Shown: piece after piece, positions 54,001-63,200 of the stretch
Layout of the letters: every line of letters starts with the position of its first letter
How positions within the stretch are numbered: position 1 is the first letter of the stretch
NCBI GenBank assembly: GCA_023634235.1
Contig: JAMKCF010000072.1
Span: 186,001-250,000, forward strand
Origin: Pisaster brevispinus
Taxonomy: Eukaryota > Echinodermata > Asteroidea > Forcipulatida > Asteriidae
Length of the DNA stretch: 64,000 nucleotides
Direction of reading: 5' to 3'
Program-made: the position numbers and the translations under genes
The notes under the pieces: generated by a model
What the model saw: only the letters and a program-made list of their open reading frames with translations
Told to the model about the DNA's origin: nothing
Databases searched by the model: none

Positions 54001-57000
54001 TCTGCAGTTGTAGTAGCCTCAGCAATTGTAGTTACATCTTTAGTTGTGGTAGCTTCAGCTGTGGTAGTTACATCTGCAGTTGTAGTTACTTCTTCAGTTG
54101 TGGTTACATCAGCTGTAGTGGTAACATCTGCAGTTGTAGTAGTCTCAGCTGTTGTAGTTACATCTGCAGTTGTGCTAGCTTCAGCTGTTGTAGTTACATC
54201 TGCAGATTTGGTAGTTCCAGTTGTGGTAAATACATCTGCAAATGTTGTTACATCTGCAATTGTGGTTACACCAGCTGTTGTGGTAATATCTGCAGTTGTA
54301 GTAGCCTCAGCTGTTGTAGTAACATCTGAAGTAGTGGTAGCTTCAGCTGTGGTAGTTACATCTTCGGTTGTAGCTTCATCTGTAGTTGTGGTTACATCAG
54401 CTGTTGTGGTAATATCTGAAGTTGTGGTAGTTTCAGCTGATGTAGTTAGATCTACAGTTGTAGTTACATCTGCAGTTATGGTCACATCTTCAGTTGTGGT
54501 TACATCAGCTGTTGTGGTAATATCTGTCGTTTTGGTAGCTTCAGCTGAGGAAGTTAAATCTCTAATAGTGGTAGCTTCAGCTGTTGTAGTTATATCTGCA
54601 GATGTAGTTACATCTTCAGTTGTGGTTACATCAGCTGTTGTGGTAGCCTCATCTTTTGTAGTTACATCTGCTGTTGCAGTAGCTTCATATGTTGTAGTTA
54701 CATCTGAAGTAGTGTTAGCTTCAGATGTGGTAGTTATATCTGCAGTTGTAGTTACATCTGCAGTTGTGGTTACACCAAATGTTGAGGTAACATCCGCAGT
54801 TGTGGTAGCTTCGTCTTTTGTAGTTACATCTGCAGTTGTTGTAGCTTCAGGTGTTGTAGTTACATCTTCGGTTGTAGTTACATCTGTAGTTGTGGTTACA
54901 TCAGCTGTTGTGGTAATATCTGAAGTTGTGGCAGTATCAGCTATTGTAGTTACATCTGCAGTTGTTGTAGCTTCAGCTGCTGTAGTAAGATCTTCAGTTG
55001 TAGTTACATCAGCAGTTGTGGTAGCTTTAACAGTGGAAGTTACATCTGCAGTAGCAGTTTCATCTGCAGTTGTAGTTACACCAGCTGTTGTGGTAATATC
55101 TGTCGTTTTGGTAGCTTCAGCTAAAGTAGTTAAATCTCCAATAGAGGTAGCTTCAGCTGTTGTAGTTACATCTGCAGTTGTAGTTACATCTGCAGTTGTG
55201 ATTACACCAGCTGTTGAGGTAACATCTGCTGTTGTGGTAGCCTCATCTTTTGTAGTTACATCTACAGTTGTAGTTACATCTGCAGTTCTGTTTACACCAG
55301 CTGTTGTGGTAACATCCGCAGTTGTAGTTACATCAGCAGTTGTGGTTTCACCAGCTGTTGTGGTAACATCTGCAGTTGTGGTAGCCCCATCTGTTGTAGT
55401 TATATCTGCAGTTTTTGTAGCTGCAGCTGTTGAAATTACATCTGCAGTTGTGAAAACTTCAGCTTTTGTAGTTACATATACATTTGTAGCTTCATCTGCA
55501 GATGTGGTTACACCAGCTGTTGTGGTGACATCTGCCGTTGTGGTAGCTTCAAAAATTGTAGTTACATCTGCAGTTGTGGTATGTTTAGCTGTCGTTGTTA
55601 CATCTGCAGTTGTGGTTACATCTGAAGTGACATCTGCAGTTGTTGTAGCTTCCGCAGTTGTTGTGACATCCACATTTGTTGTATTTTCGGCAGTTGTACT
55701 TACATCTGCTGTTGTGGTAGCTTGAACTGTCGTATTTATATCTGCAGTTGTAGTAGCTTCAGCTGTTGAAGTTTCAGCTGCTGTAATTAGATCTACAGAT
55801 TTAGTTACATCTACAGTTGTGCTAGCTTCAGCTGTTGTAGTTACATCTGCAGTTGTGGTAGCTTCAGCTGTTGTAGTTACATTTGCAGTTGTGGTAGCTT
55901 CAGCTGTTGTAGTTACATTTGCAGTTGTAGCTTCAGCTTTTGAAGTTACATCTGCAGTTGTAGTTACATCGGCAGTTGTGATTACCCCAGTTGTTGTGGT
56001 AGCATCTGCTGTTGTGGTAGCCCCATCTGTTGTAGTTTTATCTACAGTTGTAGTTACATCTGCAGTTGTGGTTACATCTGCAGTTGTAGTAGCCTCAGCT
56101 GTTGTAGTTACATCTGCAGTTGTTGTAGCTTCAGCTTTTGTGGTAACATCTTCTGTTGTGGTAGCCTCATCTGTTGTAGTTACATCTACAGTTGTAGTTA
56201 CATCTGCAGTTGCAATTACACCAGCTGTTGTGGTAACAGCCGCAGTTTTAGTTACATCTGCAGTTGTGGTTACACCAGCTGTTGTGGTAACATCTGCAGT
56301 TGTAGTAGTCCCATCTGTTGTAGTTATATCTGCAGTTGTTGTAGCTTTAGCTTTTGAAGTTACATCTGCAGTTGTAGTTACATCTGCAGTTGTGGTTACT
56401 CCAGCTGTTGTGGTAACATCTGCCGTTGTGGTGGCCTCAGTTATTGTAGTTACATCTACAGTTGTAGTTACATCTGCAGTTGTGGTGTCTTCAGCTGTGG
56501 TAGTTAAATCTGCAGTTGTAGTTACATCGGCAATTTTGGTTACACCAGCTGTTGTGGTAACATTTGCAGTTGTGGTAGCTTCAGCTGTTGTAGTTACATC
56601 TGCAGTTGTGGTAGCTTCAGCTGTTGTGGTTTCACCAGCTGTTGTGGTTATATCTGCAATTGTGGTAGCTTGAGATGTTGTAGTTACATCTGCAGTTGTG
56701 GTAGTTTCAAGTGTTGTAGTTAGATCTACAGTTGAAGTTACATCTGCAGTTGTTGTAGCTTCAGCTGTTGTAGTTACATCTGCAGTTACGGTAGCTTGAG
56801 ATGTTGTAGTTACATCTGCAGTTGCGGTAGCTTGAGATGTTTTAGTTACTTCTGCAGTTCTGGTAGCTTCAGCTGTTGTGGTTACTTCCGCACTTTTTGA
56901 GGCATTAGCAGTTGTAGATATCTCTGGAGTTGTAGCCTCAGCAGTTGTGGTTAAATCAACAGTTGAGGTAGCCTCTGTTGTTGTGGTTACATTTACAGTT

Positions 57001-57028
57001 GATATTGCCTCAGCTGTTGTATATACAT
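1..57028 (-). CDS. Giant Thr-rich mucin-like repeat protein, downstream exon (3' end outside window)
   Basis: On the minus strand this stretch reads as one continuous frame of about 19,000 codons. It is made of six-residue units such as TTTADV, TTTAEA and TTTAGV, usually alternating as a 12-residue (36 bp) pair. Thr is about half of all residues; Asp or Glu recurs about every sixth position; Cys, Trp and Pro are rare or absent. I read 54483-57038, 15661-16440 and 16801-16920 codon by codon and found no stop. The repeat phase never shifts between 1 and 57028, and no frame in this register terminates inside it. The frame is closed just upstream by TAA at 57041-57039, inside the intron. Composition suggests a densely O-glycosylated secreted or surface mucin-type domain; this is inference from composition, not a recognised family. 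No signal peptide, membrane segment, VWD, SEA or Cys-knot domain lies in the window. The main alternative, a non-coding satellite, is disfavoured by the unbroken frame and the phase-matched intron. Confidence 0.8.
8266..9633. repeat. 684-bp tandem duplication
   Basis: Two near-identical 684-bp copies lie at about 8266-8949 and 8950-9633. They share two rare markers exactly 684 bp apart: GCATTACTGGCAGC (the ATTACT part at 8481 and 9165) and GCTTCAATCTTTGAAG (8761 and 9445). Differences are few, for example GTAATAAC against GTAATTAC. 684 is 19 x 36, so 228 residues were added in frame. Confidence 0.88.
9540..13211. repeat. 1,836-bp tandem duplication
   Basis: Copies lie at about 9540-11375 and 11376-13211. 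Markers 1,836 bp apart include AGTCACATCTAC at 9711 and 11547 and the GATCTACAATT unit near 9643 and 11479. 1,836 is 51 x 36, so the event added 612 residues in frame. One difference, T to G at 11492, creates a stop in the antisense Val-rich frame but only Lys to Gln in the Thr-rich minus frame. Confidence 0.88.
15700..16875. repeat. Diverged repeat segment between zones A and B
   Basis: Units here are unusually varied, with CTGAGC, TTGAGC, CCAGGTGTG and GGCGGTAGC variants. The antisense frame is broken several times (about 15709, 15955, 16366, 16834). I read nearly all of the Thr-rich minus frame through this stretch and it stays open. A near-duplicate block with the marker GCAGCTTCCGAAGTTGTT occurs near 16324 and 16792. 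It looks like an old, little-homogenised part of the array. Confidence 0.6.
17881..18168. repeat. 144-bp tandem duplication
   Basis: Two adjacent 144-bp copies (17881-18024 and 18025-18168) share the rare units TTGCACCATCTCTTGTGG and TCTGCAAATGTGGTAGCC. The length is 8 x 18 bp, adding 48 residues. Confidence 0.85.
19508..21065. repeat. 810-bp tandem duplication with a 72-bp deletion in the second copy
   Basis: Markers TGGTAACATC at 19511 and 20321 and TGGTACCTCC at 19601 and 20411 are 810 bp apart. A later marker, CAGCAGCTGTTGAGG, is at 20201 and 20939, only 738 bp apart, so the second copy lost 72 bp (4 x 18). Single-base differences such as CCAACTCTTG against CCAAGTCTTG separate the copies. 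The reading frame is kept. Confidence 0.85.
28348..31569. repeat. 1,611-bp tandem duplication inside the first full 5,292-bp copy
   Basis: Copies lie at 28348-29958 and 29959-31569. The junction shows where GCATCTTCAGTTGT switches to CGTAGCTCCAGTTG at 29961, against CATCTTCAGTTGTGGTAG at 31559 in an uninterrupted copy. 1,611 is 179 x 9 bp, equal to 537 residues. Confidence 0.88.
33640..36861. repeat. 1,611-bp tandem duplication inside the second full 5,292-bp copy
   Basis: This is the same 1,611-bp duplication as at 28348-31569, displaced by exactly 5,292 bp, with the same junction at about 35253. The identical junction means the 1,611-bp event came first and the whole 5,292-bp block was amplified afterwards. 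Confidence 0.88.
41271..41522. repeat. 126-bp tandem duplication
   Basis: The marker ACCAACTGTTCTGG with ATCTGAAGATTTGG occurs at 41271 and 41397, 126 bp (7 x 18) apart. Single copies of the same block recur inside zone C near 45974 and 49307, so this unit also seeded the neighbouring array. Confidence 0.8.
41600..53100. repeat. Zone C: higher-order array built on 843-bp units
   Basis: A variant unit, GCTGTTGTGTAAACATCTGC, marks copies with TAA at 42121, 43000, 45124, 46390, 48514, 50032, 50875 and 51718. Spacings are 879, 2,124, 1,266, 2,124, 1,518, 843 and 843 bp. 879 is 843 + 36, and 2,124 + 1,266 = 3,390 recurs as a compound period. The two 2,124-bp copies differ at only a few bases (for example 44115 against 47505). 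The last two 843-bp copies appear identical in translation. In the Thr-rich minus frame the TAA-bearing unit simply encodes Tyr at a Thr position. Confidence 0.9.
53101..57028. repeat. Zone D: diverged, weakly homogenised repeat next to the intron
   Basis: From about 53.1 kb to the intron the hexads persist but long identical blocks vanish, and unit variants (GCTAGTG, GGAGTTG, ACTTTTTGAGGC, AATTTTTT) become frequent. I read 54483-57028 triplet by triplet and the minus-strand frame is open throughout. The last units before the acceptor read VYTTAEAISTVNVTTT in the protein direction. Terminal divergence of this kind is usual where unequal exchange homogenises the centre more than the ends. Confidence 0.7.
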
Positions 57029-57060
57029 CTGCAATTTTTTAATATGAAACAGATCTGAAT
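57029..57060 (-). other. Splice acceptor (3' splice site)
   Basis: Minus-strand sequence ends AAAAAATTGCAG|ATGTATATAC, with the AG at 57030-57029 and the exon starting at 57028. Use of this AG restores the Thr-rich frame in phase with the donor. The pyrimidine tract is weak (CTGTTTCATATT, then an A run). The next AG upstream, in ATTCAG|ATCTG, is 26 bases away and would be out of frame. The phase match is the main support. Confidence 0.6.
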
Positions 57061-58142
57061 GTTTGCTTTATGCGTTCACTTATTATTGTTTTTATTCTGT
57101 GTACTTAATTTTGTTCTATAATTTTCCCAGCAATCATAAATTTGCTTTTCTTTTATTATTAGGTTGATAGTGGCTTATCCAATCGCACATTGCTTTGCTG
57201 GTGCTTGGTAATCACATTGGGGCCTACGATTCTGCTTGAATGTGCTTGATTTGAGTTCTTACTGTCTATTGCGTTTTTTGTGAATAGCTAACAATTGTGC
57301 TTTTACAGCTTTATGAAATGTTTACCGTTTGTGCAATGAAAATACGTTTTTTCAACTGTTTTTGATGAGCATCGAGCATTTCACAAAATGAGTACTTTTA
57401 CTGACAGCGCCTTTTTTATTCTTGCAACTAACGTGATTCCCTCCGTCGCCTTTTTCAATTACAAAGTGTTCAAATACTGCATAATGCTTGATTTGTCTAA
57501 ATTTGTAAAAACGTATTTGTATAAATTTATTTTTGCCCATAGCAACCATTTACCTTTTGTGGCTATGACGTTTAATGCGATGCCTCGATTTGTACTTGTA
57601 CTTACGAAATTAACTGTTTAAAACAATTTCTCAATGTGTTTATTTTTGTTGACACATCCCAATGTCGTGAATTCTTTTTCCAGTCTCCGTTGATGGTCAC
57701 GTTTTCAGAATGGGGCCCTCATTGTCCATAGAGGTTTCAGTCATGATGATGCATACCAACAAGTAGATGATGAAGTGAAGACTGTAATGGGTTTCTTATG
57801 AATGTGTTAAAACAGATGACATGGTTAATGAAATGATAATTTGAAAAACAAAGTAATATGTTTCATAAAGCTGGAATAATATTAAATGATTTATTTCAAT
57901 ATTAGGCCTACTTAATAAACATATACAATGACACTATGTCCATTACCCTTTTAAAAAACTGAAAACACATGTTCCTTGATAAATATTTACGGAAAAAATC
58001 ATTTTAAAACGAAGAATAAATTCAGGAAGAAATATATTTTGTGTAATGTTTTATCCCAGTAAAAATCATTTTCTGTTATATTCTTGATACTTTGCTGTGT
58101 TTGTGAATCCCTTCAATTTAATTACTTGTTATTTCTCAGTCT

Positions 58143-58526
58143 CTTAACCCTATCAGGGTAGGGAGAGGCGCGGACATTATACCCCTCCCATATTTTGTAT
58201 TTATGCTGCATCCAATCGCCACCAATTCTTTGCTTTTCCCCAAAAAAGGTGAACCCATTAAAAGAATAAATTATATTTTTAAAGAAATATATCTTAAAGA
58301 ACATTTTGTCACAAAATAAGGATTTTTTACTTACCAAAATTACGACTTTCTTCGGAGAGGATGGGGGAATTGTATTGTTTACAGAGAGAAACTCACATAA
58401 ACTTTTATAAAATCAGCTAGGCCATGTGCTTTGAAAAAAAATGAGGTGGCGAAGTTTGCGGTCCGCCCCCCACAACCACAACCAACCGGTCTCCGTCATG
58501 AACAAAGCCCGGTCCTTGAAGGGTTA
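58143..58526. mobile_element. Possible small non-autonomous element with imperfect inverted ends
   Basis: The left end reads TTAACCCTATCAGGG. The right end, reverse-complemented, reads CTAACCCTTCAAGGA, about 11 of 15 matching. The interior is mixed: AT-rich with a GC-rich patch GCGGTCCGCCCCCCAC near 58459. Such ends resemble small DNA-transposon derivatives in animal genomes, but I see no clear target-site duplication, so this is a weak call. Confidence 0.2.
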
Positions 58527-60200
58527 GTTTCTGTTTTTGTGTTTTTGTGTTCTCTTTCATGGCTGCATTGACTGTATGGCTATACATCTCGGTATATGTA
58601 CATGTATATTGTGATTAGTTTGCCTTGTAACGTTGTAATTCAGTTTTAAGAGTATTGTTCAATTTTTAATGCTCATAAGCACAGTGTGATGGATCAGAAT
58701 GATGAACCTCAGAAATCTATCATCAATGATATCATTTTGTGATAGCAGCCATGGAAAAGTTTTTACCCACTACCACAACCTAAACTACCGGGTGCACATG
58801 TGCAAAGTGGGTGTGGATTTCGTTTTTAAAAGTAAACTCGAAGCGTTTGCATGTGCTACAAGTATTAAGAAAGAACTATCATAAACGCAATGACATTATG
58901 AGTTAAGTTAAACTTTGTATACTTAAAGAGCGGTGTAACAATCGAAATTATGTTCGACCACAGATGAGGTTAGTAGTTAACGTGTGTTAACGTGAGTCGG
59001 TTGATGGGAGGGACTGGCATCGTCTTTTGTGAAACGTGCAGTGAAAGTTAATAGAGTCGGTGATTGTTGAAACAATCTTTGCCTTTGAGAATGACCAAGA
59101 CGAAAACGATAAGGATTAAATACAGCACAGCAACATTCAAAAACCGAGTGCATTTCACTCAAACAGAACGTGCATAATGGTAGCATTGTTAATATGAGTT
59201 TAATTAATGAAATTGTCAGTTAAAGTTATAATGAGCAGGGAAAATAATCACGATGAAATAATGATGCCGAAAAAAGTGTCAGTTTAATTTAGCTTGACAA
59301 CAATGCAAGTGTTTTGATACATTAACGTTGATCTTATTTAACATCTTTTGAAAAAAGTCTGAGTGTAAAAGGAAGAGGTTAATAAAAAGTGCACAAAAAA
59401 CTAGTAATGCGTTTATATATATAAAAAAATTGCGGATAATTTTGATATGGATTTTGTGAAACAAATTTCAGAAAATTCAACAAAAAAATACGCTCATTTT
59501 CAGATCACGAAGGGCATTATATTAACATGAAAGTGTAGAAATGTGTTACGTGCAATAGTTAAGTGCGCATTTAAATCAAAATGAGGTTCAAATAATTCAA
59601 TAGATTCAAAAGCAATTAAGTGATGACAATTATTATGAAATGCTTTCTTGTGTTTCTGTCTGCTCACAACAACAGTTTATCCCCGGCAACAAGATGGTTT
59701 GAATTACACTATCCCTAAACTGACTAAATCTAATCCAAAGTTAAAATTCAAACTAACTTGACCAGAGATAGTTACTGCACACCATCCAAGTGTCATTTTG
59801 TAACAGCTTTAATGAAATCCGGCGATACAATTAATTGCACACAGCCCTGGGTTGCGTACATTCTGTGGACATTCTTTTATTCTGTACACTTCAGAAAAAC
59901 TTTTTTTCCAACATTCATGAAAATATTGTGCGGACGTGTGTAACTCCACGAAGTGTCACAGGTTCCTACATTATGTATGGAGCTTTTTTGTTCTTAAATC
60001 CACAATTCGTACGTAACACTTCAACAGACAAACACACGCTTTATTGCTGCGCTTAAGTGCTCTTTTCCACAGAATTCCTAGAATTACTAGAAAACGTCTT
60101 TCTTAAAAAAGGATGTGTAACGCTTCTAGCGATGGTACGATTGAGATCAATGTTACACGCTACAAACTGTAGATGATAATATTGTAAATCTCTGTTAAAT

Positions 60201-60209
60201 ACTGACCTG
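60201..60209 (-). other. Splice donor (5' splice site)
   Basis: Minus-strand sequence is ACATCAG|GTCAGT, with the exon ending at 60207 and the intron starting at 60206. CAG|GT followed by CAGT fits the metazoan donor consensus except at the A usually found at +3. It lies exactly where the repeat coding ends. If unspliced, the frame continues as GQYLTEIYNIIIYSL and stops at about 60160, losing all repeat character. Confidence 0.72.
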
Positions 60210-63200
60210 ATGTCATTTGTATATCTACTGTTGTGGTAGCTTCAGCACTTGTTTTTAAATCAGCAGTTGTTTTTGCACCAGCTGATGTAGTTACATCTGT
60301 AGTTGTGGTAGCCTGAGCTGTTGTAGTTAGGTCGGCGGTAGTGGTAAACTCAGCTGCAGTGGTTTCATCCGCCGTAGTAGTTGAACGAGCTGGTGTAATT
60401 ACATCTGCAGTTGTGGTAGTTACTTCTCCTGTGGCTAACTCTGCAGTTGTAAATTCAGCTGTTGTGTTAGCCTCATCTGCTGTAGTTACTGCCGCAGTTG
60501 TTGTGACCTCAGCTAATGAAGTCAAATCAGCAGTTGTGGTAGCCTCAGCACCAGATGTAGTTAAATCTACAGTAGTTGCAGCTGCTGCTGTTACGGTAAC
60601 AATTGTAGTTGTAGCTTTATCAGTTGTAGTAGCCTCAGCTGATGAAGTAATATCCGCAATTGTGGTAGCTTCAGCTATTGTGGTAACATCTGCTGTGGTG
60701 GTAGCCTCATCTGTTGTAGTTACATCTGCACTTTTAGTTAAATTTGCAGTTATGGTAGCTTCTGCAGTTGTGGTTATATCTGCTGTTGTGGTAGCTTGAG
60801 TTGTAGCTACATCCGCAGTTGTTAAAGCTGTTTTAGTTAAATTTACAGTTGTAGTTAGATCTACAGTTGTGGTAGCTTCAGCTGTGGTAGTTACATCCGC
60901 AGATGTGGTAGTTTCAGCTGTTGTAGAGACATATGCAGTTGTGGTAGCTTCAGCAAATGTAGTTACATCTGTAGTTGTAGCTTTAGCTGTTGTAGAAATA
61001 TCTGCAGCTCTGGTATCTTCAGAGATTGTAGTTACGTCAGCAGTTGTAGTTAGTTCTGCATTTATGGTAGCTTCAGCTGTTTTGGTTAAAGCAGAAGTTG
61101 TGGTAACATCTACTGTTGTGGTAGCCTGAGCAGTTGTGGTGACATCCACAGTTGTACCTTCGGCAGTTGTACTTACATTTGCCGTAGAGGTAGCTCCAGC
61201 TGTTGTAGTTAAATCAACCGTTGTAGTTACATCTTCAGTTGTGGTTACCACAGCTGTTGTAGTTACATCTGCAGTTGTGGTAGCTTCAGATGTTGCAGCT
61301 ACATCTGAAGTTGTGATAGCTTCAGGTGTTGTGGTTAGGTCTACAGTTGTAGTTAAATCTGCAGTTGTGGTAACACCAGCTGTTGTAATAACATCCGCAG
61401 TCGTAGTTACATCTGCAGTTGTGATAACACCAGCTGTTGTTGTAACATCTAAAGTTGTGGTAGCTTCATCTGTTCTAGTTACATCTGCAGTTGAGGTAGC
61501 TTCAGCTGTTGTAGTTAGATAATCAGTTGTGGTTACATCTGCAGTTGTGGTTACACCATCTGTTGTGGTAACATCTGCAGTTGTGGTAGCCTCATCTGTT
61601 GTTTTTACATCTGCAGTTGTGGTAGCTTCAGCTGTTGTTGTTACATCTGCAGTTGTGGTAGCTTCAGCTGTTGTAGTGAGATCTTCAGTTGTAGTTACAT
61701 TAGCAGATGTGGTTAAATCTACAGTTGTTGTTACACTTGCAGTTGTGATAGTCAAATCTGTTGTAGTTACATCTGCAGTTTTGGTAGCCTCAGCTGTTGT
61801 AGTTACATCTGCAGTTGTGGTAGCTTCAGCTGTTGTAGAGAGATCTTCAGTTGTGCTTACATTAGCAGATGTGGTTAAATCTGCAGTTGTTGTAACATCT
61901 GCAGTTGTGGTAGCCTCAGCTGTTGTAGTTACATCTGCAGTTGTGGTAGCCTCAGCTGTTGTAGTTACATCTGCAGTTGTGGTAGCTTCAGCTGTTGTAG
62001 TGAGATCTTCAGTTGTACTTACATTAGCAGATGTGGTTAAATCTGCAGTTGTTGTAACATCTGCAGTTGTGGTAGCCTCATCTGTTGTAGTTACATCTGC
62101 AGTTGTGGTTACACCAGCTGTTGTGGTAACATCTGCCGTTGTGGTTACACCAGCTTTTGCAGTAACATATGCTCTTGTGGTAGCCTTAGCTGTTGTAGTT
62201 ACATCTGTAGTTGTGGTAGCGTCAGCTTTTGTAGTTACATCTGCAGTTGTAGTTAAATCTGAAGTTGTGGTTATACCAGGTGTTGTAGTAACATCTGCAG
62301 TTGTGGTAGCTTCAGCTTGTGTAAGTAGATCTACAGTTGTAGTAATATCTGCAGTTGTGGTTACACCAGCTGTTGTGGTAACATCTGCCGATGTGGTAGC
62401 CTGAGCTTTTTTAGTTACATCTTCAGTTGTGGTAGCTTCACCTGTTGTAGTTACATCTACAGTTGAAGTTACATCTGCAGTTGAAGTTACATCTGCAGTT
62501 GTGGTTACACCAGCTCTTGTAGTATCATCTGTTGTTGATGTAGCTTCAGCTGTTTTAGTTAGATCTACAGTTGTAGTTACATCTGCAGTTGTGGTTACTT
62601 CAGCTGTTGTGGTAACATCTGCCGTAGTGTTAGCCTCAGCTTTTGAAGTTACATCTGCAGTTGTGGTAGCCTCAGCTATAATAGTTACATCTGCAGTTGT
62701 GGTAGCCTCAACTGTTGTGGTAACATCTGCAGTTTTGGTAGCCTCAGCTGTTGTAATTACATCTGCAGTTATGGTAGCTTCAGGTGTTGTAGTGAGATCT
62801 TTAGTTGTGGTAGCCTCATCTTTTGTTGTTACATATGCAGTAGTGGTAGCCTCAGCTGTTGTGGTAACATCTGCAGGTTTGGTAGCTTCAGCTGTTATAG
62901 TTACATCTGCAATTGTGGTAGCTTCAGCTGTGGTAGTTAAATCTGCAGTTGTAGTTACATCTGCAGTTTTGCCTAAACCAGATGTTCTGGTAACATCTGC
63001 AGTTGTGGTAGCCTCAGCTGTTGTAGTTAAATCTACAGTTTTAGTTACACTTGCAGTTGCAGTAGCCTCATCTGTTGTATATACATCTGCAGTTGTGGAA
63101 GCTTCAGCTGTGGTAGTTACATCTTCAGTTGTAGTTACACCTGCAGTTGTGATTACACCATCTGTTGTGGTTACATCTGCAGTTGTGATAGCCTCATCTG

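Larger units (their letters stand above)
1..57028. repeat. 57-kb minisatellite-like array of 18-bp units (36-bp dimers)
   Basis: On the plus strand the basic unit resembles GTTACATCTGCAGTTGTA or GTAGCTTCAGCTGTTGTA, 18 bp each, commonly alternating as a 36-bp dimer. Variants include ACACCAGCTGTTGTG, AGATCTACAGTTGTA and 15-bp short units (for example near 24109 and 43970). Every size change seen is a multiple of 3, and higher-order periods are multiples of 9. The plus strand is strongly G/T-rich. Many units contain CTGCAG. This array is the DNA behind the downstream coding exon. Confidence 0.95.
57029..60206 (-). other. Intron (3,178 bp, phase 1) between the two repeat exons
   Basis: The hexad repeat stops abruptly at both ends of this stretch, which is AT-rich and unlike its flanks. 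On the minus strand it begins GTCAGT and ends TTGCAG. The upstream exon leaves one base (G) of a codon and the downstream exon supplies AT, giving GAT (Asp) followed by VYTTAEA, so the repeat resumes in register. Short open frames of 61-77 codons on both strands show no recognisable protein and look like chance. Other contents are a GC-richer patch near 58440-58520, a T/G-rich tract near 58527-58560, an AT run near 59411-59430 and a possible inverted-end element at 58143-58526. I see no RNA gene or enhancer signature. A small additional exon hidden inside cannot be excluded. Confidence 0.72.

Noticed and set aside
1..57028. CRISPR array or bacterial giant adhesin.
   Set aside because: There are no unique spacers; units are contiguous, coding and degenerate. 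The GT-AG intron and genome style indicate a eukaryote.
1..57028. Antifreeze glycoprotein or insect-type antifreeze repeat.
   Set aside because: Fish antifreeze glycoproteins are Ala-Ala-Thr tripeptides and insect forms have Cys-containing 12-mers. These units are acidic Thr-triplet hexads without Cys, so the similarity is only Thr richness.
57352..60056. Small open frames of 61-77 codons on both strands in the intron.
   Set aside because: They have AT-rich chance composition, overlap each other on opposite strands (57352-57549 with 57388-57621) and show no recognisable domain.
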